Translations under genes and position numbers: made by a program
Part shown: in pieces, positions 13,463-17,200 of the stretch
Layout: the number at the start of each line of letters is the position of its first letter
Numbering within the stretch: the first letter of the stretch is position 1
The notes under the pieces: generated by a model
What the model saw: the letters and a program-made list of their open reading frames with translations, nothing else
Database searches by the model: none
Told to the model about the DNA's origin: nothing
NCBI GenBank assembly: GCA_045546735.1
Contig: JAZQDJ010000083.1
Span: 1 to 17,200 of the forward strand
Origin: SVFI01 sp045546735
GTDB taxonomy: Bacteria > Bacillota > Clostridia > Lachnospirales > Lachnospiraceae
Direction: 5' to 3'
Length of the DNA stretch: 17,200 bases

Positions 13463-14863
13463 ATGGGAAAGAAACAAAAGAGAGGCTCTTTCAGCGGCTC
13501 AATCGGATTTGTGCTTGCAGCAGCAGGAAGTGCGGTAGGACTTGGTAATATATGGAGATTTCCGTATTTGGCAGCAAAGGACGGCGGAGGAGTATTTCTT
13601 CTGTGTTATTTGGTGCTTGCACTTACATTTGGATTTGCACTTTTGACAACGGAGATTGCCATCGGACGAAAGACAGGCCAGAGTCCGTTGACAGCTTACA
13701 AGGCAATGCATCCTAAAATGGGATGGCTCGGTGTCGTTGCATGTATTGTACCGGCGATGATTCTTCCGTATTATTGTGTCATCGGCGGATGGGTGCTTAA
13801 ATTTTTGTCTGTTTATGTAACGGGAAAAGGTTCGGCAGCAGTTGCGGACGGATACTTTGATGCGTTTATCATGGGACAGACAGAGCCGATTATATGGTTT
13901 TTGATTTATTTGATTTTGACAGTGCTTGTCGTATATAAAGGTGTCGGAAACGGAATTGAGAAATTTTCTACGGTGCTGATGCCGATATTGATTGTTTTGA
14001 TTATGTGTATTTCGGTGTTTTCACTGACATTAAGGCATACGGATGCAAGCGGTGTAACACGTACCGGTATAGAAGGATTTAAGATTTATGTCGTACCGAA
14101 TTTTGACGGAATGACGTTTAAGAAATTTATTACGGTCCTCATGGATGCGACGGGACAGCTCTTTTATTCTGTCAGCGTAGCAATGGGAATTATGATTACG
14201 TATGGTTCCTATGTAAAGAAAGATACGAATCTTGTAAAGAGTGTAAACCAGATTGAGATTTTTGATACGCTTGTTGCGTTTCTTGCAGGTTTTATGATTG
14301 TTCCTGCGGTTTATACGTTCATGGGAACGGAAGGTATGGCAACAGGACCGAGTCTTATGTTTGTTTCTTTGCCGAAGGTATTTGAGGCAATGGGAACAGC
14401 AGGAAGTATCATCGCGGTTATATTTTTTATTATGGTAGCATTTGCGGCGCTGACTTCATCTGTTTCTATTATGGAAGCAATTGTTTCGAGTTGCATGGAT
14501 AAGTTCCATATCAGCAGAAAGAAAAGTACGGTGTATGTCGGAATATTTGCAGCAATTGTCGGGCTTATCGTCTGCTTCGGATACAATATCTGGTTCTTTA
14601 AACTGACATTGCCGAACGGTTCGACCGGACAGATTTTGGATGTGCTTGATTATACAAGTAACAACATTTTAATGCCGGTTGTGGCGATTGCAACATGTAT
14701 ACTTGTCGGATGGATTGTCAAACCTAAGACTGTGATTGATGAAGTGACACAGGGCGGATTGAAATTCGGAAGAAAAGGTTTGTATATTGTCATGGTCAAA
14801 TTTGTAGTTCCTGTGTTGCTCTTATATTTGCTGCTGCAGGCACTTGGAATTTTTAAAATTTAA
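13463..14863 (+). CDS. sodium-dependent NSS/SNF family transporter
   Basis: This 466-aa integral membrane protein belongs to the neurotransmitter:sodium symporter family, which in bacteria imports amino acids or amines with Na+. The hallmark first membrane helix is present near residues 10-35 (GFVLAAAGSAVGLGNIWRFP, then YLAAKDGGGVF), with the unwound GLGNIWRFP that binds Na+ and substrate. About 11-12 hydrophobic segments follow, including the TM6 region 'DATGQLFYSVSVAMGIMITY'. Length is normal for bacterial members such as MhsT. The ATG at 13463 has GGAGG upstream; a TTG at 13451 overlaps that site. The substrate cannot be read from the sequence; aromatic or branched amino acids are typical. 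A lipoprotein gene starts 11 nt downstream, so both probably share one mRNA. Confidence 0.93.
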   Translation: MGKKQKRGSFSGSIGFVLAAAGSAVGLGNIWRFPYLAAKDGGGVFLLCYLVLALTFGFALLTTEIAIGRKTGQSPLTAYKAMHPKMGWLGVVACIVPAMILPYYCVIGGWVLKFLSVYVTGKGSAAVADGYFDAFIMGQTEPIIWFLIYLILTVLVVYKGVGNGIEKFSTVLMPILIVLIMCISVFSLTLRHTDASGVTRTGIEGFKIYVVPNFDGMTFKKFITVLMDATGQLFYSVSVAMGIMITYGSYVKKDTNLVKSVNQIEIFDTLVAFLAGFMIVPAVYTFMGTEGMATGPSLMFVSLPKVFEAMGTAGSIIAVIFFIMVAFAALTSSVSIMEAIVSSCMDKFHISRKKSTVYVGIFAAIVGLIVCFGYNIWFFKLTLPNGSTGQILDVLDYTSNNILMPVVAIATCILVGWIVKPKTVIDEVTQGGLKFGRKGLYIVMVKFVVPVLLLYLLLQALGIFKI

Positions 14864-14874
14864 AGGAGAAAACT

Positions 14875-15504
14875 ATGAAAAAGAGAATTTTAGCGTTACT
14901 GTTAACAGTGATGATGGCGACTGCACTTGTGGCTTGTTCCGGCGAGGGCAACCGTACAAGTGATGAGGTCGAAAATACAACAGATGCTCCTGCAGATGAA
15001 AATGCGGAGACAGAGGCTGATCTTTCGGGAGTAGACAGCGTTTCTATCTTAAATGATGTCTGGGCTGCTTACGGTGAGAGCGATAAGTTCTATGCGATGG
15101 GCGGAGATATGAACACTCCGGTTGACAATGCGCCGGGACTTTACAGTTTGGAAGATAAAGAGGCACTTGCGGCAACACTTCTTGTAAAAGACGATGCAGC
15201 CGGTATGATTGATGAGGCGGCATCACTTGTACATGGTATGAATTTGAATATTTTTACGGGTGCAGCATTCCATTTGACAGACGCAGGAAATGCGCAGGCA
15301 TTTGCGGATTCGATGAAAAACAGCATTTTAAACAACCAATGGATGTGCGGTTCGCCTGACCAGTATGTGATTTACTCTGTATATGATGAGTATGTGGTTG
15401 TGGCTTTCGGAGCTATGGATGTGATGAAAGTGTTTAAGGATAATTTCGCAGCAGTACACGGAGATGCCGTGAAAGTGCTTTATGAAGAAAATGTAGCACA
15501 GTAA
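14875..15504 (+). CDS. unknown small lipoprotein in transporter operon
   Basis: This 209-aa secreted lipoprotein has signal peptide MKKRILALLLTVMMATALVA with the lipobox ALVAC (Cys21), then an acidic, Thr-rich linker to about residue 45. The mature domain (about 50-209) has no family I recognise. It contains repeated 'SDKFYAMGGDMNTPVDNAPG', 'GMNLNIFTGAAFHL', 'AQAFADSMKNSILNNQWMCG' and 'YVIYSVYDEYVVVAFGAMDV' elements, consistent with an alpha/beta fold of about 150 residues. A strong ribosome site (AAAGGAG, 7 nt before ATG) and the 11-nt gap to the NSS transporter suggest it works at the outer face of the membrane alongside that transporter, for example as an accessory or sensor. It is too short to be a classical periplasmic substrate-binding protein. 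Confidence 0.75.
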   Translation: MKKRILALLLTVMMATALVACSGEGNRTSDEVENTTDAPADENAETEADLSGVDSVSILNDVWAAYGESDKFYAMGGDMNTPVDNAPGLYSLEDKEALAATLLVKDDAAGMIDEAASLVHGMNLNIFTGAAFHLTDAGNAQAFADSMKNSILNNQWMCGSPDQYVIYSVYDEYVVVAFGAMDVMKVFKDNFAAVHGDAVKVLYEENVAQ

Positions 15505-15623
15505 ATTTTGTGTAGATGAAGGGCGTGTCGCAAAATAAGTGATTTCTGAAGTGTAAGTCATCCATAGGGCGATGCCCATTCTTTTATTGACACATTTCCC
15601 TATTTTTTCTTGTAGCATAAAAT

Positions 15624-15657
15624 AAATCGGGGTAAAAACACTGTATCTCCCCGATTT
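15624..15657 (+). terminator. hairpin, possible terminator of the transporter operon
   Basis: AAATCGGGG (15624-15632) pairs with CCCCGATTT (15649-15657) across a 16-nt loop, followed by T then CATG. The T-run is short, so termination may be partial. Confidence 0.5.
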
Positions 15658-15673
15658 TCATGAAACCAAACAC

Positions 15674-15714
15674 AAAAATCGGAAGGTGTTATTTAACAAC
15701 CTTCCGATTTTTTT
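15674..15714. terminator. strong bidirectional terminator
   Basis: AAAAATCGGAAGG (15674-15686) pairs perfectly with CCTTCCGATTTTT (15700-15712), extended by TGTT/AACA with one bulge around an ATTT loop. A- and T-runs on the two sides allow function on both strands. Confidence 0.8.
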
Positions 15715-15884
15715 CAAAAAACTCAACATCAATCGGTACAAATCACAAAACATGCTCCGATTTATTTTAATTTCCAGCCTAAAATCGGATACAATAGCTA
15801 AAGCCTCGGCCAATAGCAGCTTTAGTTTATCATGTTTTGCAACACTCCCTTTGTGTGCAGTGACTTGATCGGTACATATAAAAA

Positions 15885-15917
15885 ACACCCCGGAATCGGT
15901 ATGTGGTTCCGGGGTGT
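15885..15917 (-). terminator. terminator of the aquaporin gene
   Basis: A perfect 11-bp stem, ACACCCCGGAA / TTCCGGGGTGT, with an 11-nt loop; on the minus strand it is followed by TTTTT. It lies 16 bp after the aquaporin stop. Confidence 0.85.
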
Positions 15918-15932
15918 ATGTATCAACCTATC

Positions 15933-16625
15933 TTAGTTTTCAGATTCCATGTACTTGTAAACAAGTGCAGCAAGTGCAGCGCCTACAAAAGGTCCGATGA
16001 TGAATACCCAGAGACAGGCAATCGGTGCTGTGTTTCCCGAGATGGCAGCAACAACAGCAGGACCGAGGCTTCTTGCAGGATTTACAGAAGTTCCGGTCAG
16101 CCCGATACCGAAAATGTGAACCAGGGTAAGTGTCAAACCGATAATCAATCCGCCGAAAGAACCGTGGCCGGCCTTTTTACTTGTTACACCGAGAATTGTC
16201 ATAACAAAGATGAACGTCAGGACAACTTCTACAAGAAGACCTGCGATAGCGCTTCCGTTCACTCCGCCGAGGAGATTTGAGCCATAGCCGCCTGTCATGT
16301 CTGTAACACCGCCGAGAGTAAAGATGGCAGCAAGGACCCCTGTTCCGGCAAAAGCACCGAGACATTGTGCAGCGATGTAAGTACACAAATCTTTTGCGCT
16401 CATTCCGCCGCTCATAAATACGCCGAGTGATACAGCAGGATTGATGTGACAGCCGGAAATGTTTCCGATACAATAAGCCATCCCCACAATGACAAGACCG
16501 AAAGCAAGGGCTGTCAGGATGTATCCGCCGCCGTTTGCAGCATCACATCCTACTAACATGGCAGTACCGCATCCGAGAATAACAAGTACTGCAGTTCCGA
16601 TAAATTCAGCAATTAGTTTTTTCAT
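15933..16625 (-). CDS. aqpZ: aquaporin (MIP family water channel)
   Basis: This 230-aa membrane channel has the two half-helix motifs that form the pore: NPAVSLG (about 62-68) and NPARSLG (about 182-188). The His in the fifth helix (LTLVHIFGIGLT) and the Ser after the second NPAR match water-selective AqpZ-type channels rather than GlpF, which carries Asp at that place. Six membrane segments and normal length are seen. AqpZ-like proteins let water cross the membrane quickly during osmotic shifts. The start ATG has AAAAGGAG about 12 nt upstream. It is a single gene with its own promoter and terminator, transcribed away from the acyltransferase gene. The symbol is by family similarity; a role in other small solutes cannot be excluded. 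Confidence 0.9.
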   Translation of the reverse strand: MKKLIAEFIGTAVLVILGCGTAMLVGCDAANGGGYILTALAFGLVIVGMAYCIGNISGCHINPAVSLGVFMSGGMSAKDLCTYIAAQCLGAFAGTGVLAAIFTLGGVTDMTGGYGSNLLGGVNGSAIAGLLVEVVLTFIFVMTILGVTSKKAGHGSFGGLIIGLTLTLVHIFGIGLTGTSVNPARSLGPAVVAAISGNTAPIACLWVFIIGPFVGAALAALVYKYMESEN

Positions 16626-16654
16626 AAGAAACCTTCTCCTTTTCTTTTTTTAAA

Positions 16655-16683
16655 ATTTTATCATGTGTAAATGGAAAAGTAAA
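16655..16683 (-). promoter_or_regulatory. promoter of the aquaporin gene
   Basis: On the minus strand: TTTACT, 17-bp spacer, TAAAAT. It lies about 30 bp upstream of the start codon. Confidence 0.55.
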
Positions 16684-16689
16684 TCCGGG

Positions 16690-16718
16690 TTGTTTTTATT
16701 ATTTTTGATGTATATAAT
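16690..16718 (+). promoter_or_regulatory. promoter of the acyltransferase gene
   Basis: TTGTTT (16690-16695), 17-bp spacer, TATAAT (16713-16718), about 40 bp before the coding start. It is divergent from the aquaporin promoter, the two cores separated by only a few bases. Confidence 0.65.
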
Positions 16719-16756
16719 TGTTTTTAGAAAATTGATAAAGAAAGAAGAGAAACGTG

Positions 16757-17200
16757 TTGAGATTTTACTATATTATTTTTAAAAATTTTTTCCTGCTTTT
16801 GCTTCGCATCCTTCCGCGAATGCGAAAGTTGGCAAATGCCAGCCCGTTTGATGAATGGAAAGCATATGAATATTTAAAAAAAGTCATCCGAATTATGAAC
16901 TGCACCGGACGCATTCGGACACAGGTGTTTGGGGAAGACAATCTGCCTGCGGAAGGTGGATATATTATGTATCCGAACCATCAAGGCAGGTATGATGGTT
17001 ATGCAGTTGTGCATGGGCATGAAAAGCCGTGCAGTGTCGTGATGGATAAAAATCGTTCCTATTTTCCGTTTGTGCGCGAAGTGATTGATATGGTTAGAGG
17101 AAAGCGTATGGAGCTGGACAATTTGAGACAGTCGATGACAATCATTAATGAAGTGGCGGCGGAAGTGTTACAAGGCAGAAGGTTTATGATCTTTCCGGAG
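16757..17200 (+). CDS. PlsC-family acyltransferase, 3' end outside the window
   Basis: The reading frame stays open to the window edge. An N-terminal hydrophobic stretch (FYYIIFKNFFLLLLRILP) anchors the protein. The catalytic motif I NHQGRYDG (H-x4-D, about residues 78-85) and the start of motif III (FMIFPE, at the last residues) are those of 1-acyl-glycerol-3-phosphate acyltransferases, which add the second acyl chain to make phosphatidic acid at the membrane. The first codon is uncertain: TTG at 16757 has AAGAAGAG about 8 nt upstream, while GTG at 16754 is the alternative. No ATG occurs before residue 23 or so. Whether it is the housekeeping PlsC or a specialised paralog cannot be told from the fragment. 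Confidence 0.85.
   Translation, partial: MRFYYIIFKNFFLLLLRILPRMRKLANASPFDEWKAYEYLKKVIRIMNCTGRIRTQVFGEDNLPAEGGYIMYPNHQGRYDGYAVVHGHEKPCSVVMDKNRSYFPFVREVIDMVRGKRMELDNLRQSMTIINEVAAEVLQGRRFMIFPE

Larger units (their letters stand above)
15519..15851. mobile_element. MITE-like element with 17-bp terminal inverted repeats
   Basis: AAGGGCGTGTCGCAAAA (15519-15535) and the reverse complement of 15835-15851 (AAGGGAGTGTTGCAAAA) match at 15 of 17 positions and lie 333 bp apart. No intact transposase ORF lies between them, only hairpins. I see no clear target-site duplication. It sits in the 428-bp gap between the lipoprotein and aquaporin genes and supplies that gap with terminators. Confidence 0.45.

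Noticed and set aside
15658..15888. Minus-strand 76-codon ORF
   Set aside because: It runs through two hairpins and the end of the MITE-like element, has no ribosome site and no recognisable transposase motif.
1..17200. tRNA, rRNA, integrase, origin of transfer
   Set aside because: No cloverleaf, rRNA segment, integrase or relaxase was found on either strand by reading; the accessory character of the first half rests on gene content only.

Overview
The window looks like chromosomal DNA of a low-to-mid GC Gram-positive anaerobe of the Clostridia, most likely Lachnospiraceae-like. The grounds are strong AGGAGG-type ribosome sites, sigma-A-type promoters with 17-bp spacers, Clostridia-type lipoproteins, and the protein families present. 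This assignment is inference; no rRNA or other phylogenetic marker lies in the window.

Region 1 (1-4680) is AT-rich accessory DNA. It holds a DUF4143-type AAA ATPase, a 508-bp intergenic stretch, a 761-aa P-loop protein that I read as a candidate dynamin-like GTPase, and a small leucine-rich-repeat-like protein. The intergenic stretch has a terminator, a near-perfect promoter and four evenly spaced 24-bp inverted-repeat units. A 9-bp inverted repeat could hide the ribosome site and start codon of the small LRR gene.

Region 2 (4680-9480) is a one-strand regulatory cluster: an ECF-like sigma factor, two paralogous sigma-70 factors with very small ORFs between them, and a divergent ClpX-like unfoldase. 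It ends in a strong palindromic terminator. Four hairpins precede the cluster, the first two with the same CTGCAA loop. The ClpX-like protein keeps its zinc finger, ATPase motifs and IGF ClpP-docking loop, but its substrate-gripping pore loops differ from the family.

Region 3 (9480-13410) has a minus-strand DUF3048 lipoprotein, a 124-aa unknown protein behind a long leader, a 170-aa unknown protein with a nuclease-fold-like C-terminus, and a stand-alone reverse transcriptase. About 140 bp of structured sequence, closed by a perfect 15-bp inverted repeat, lies directly upstream of the reverse transcriptase and has a TATAAT box at its edge. This retron/DRT-like layout of non-coding RNA plus RT is the best candidate here for an undescribed system.

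Region 4 (13410-17200) is more ordinary. It has an NSS sodium-dependent transporter followed by a small lipoprotein (probable operon), a 333-bp MITE-like element with 17-bp terminal inverted repeats, a minus-strand aquaporin with its own promoter and terminator, and, divergently, the 5' part of a PlsC-family acyltransferase cut by the window end. No tRNA, rRNA, CRISPR array, integrase or intact transposase was seen.
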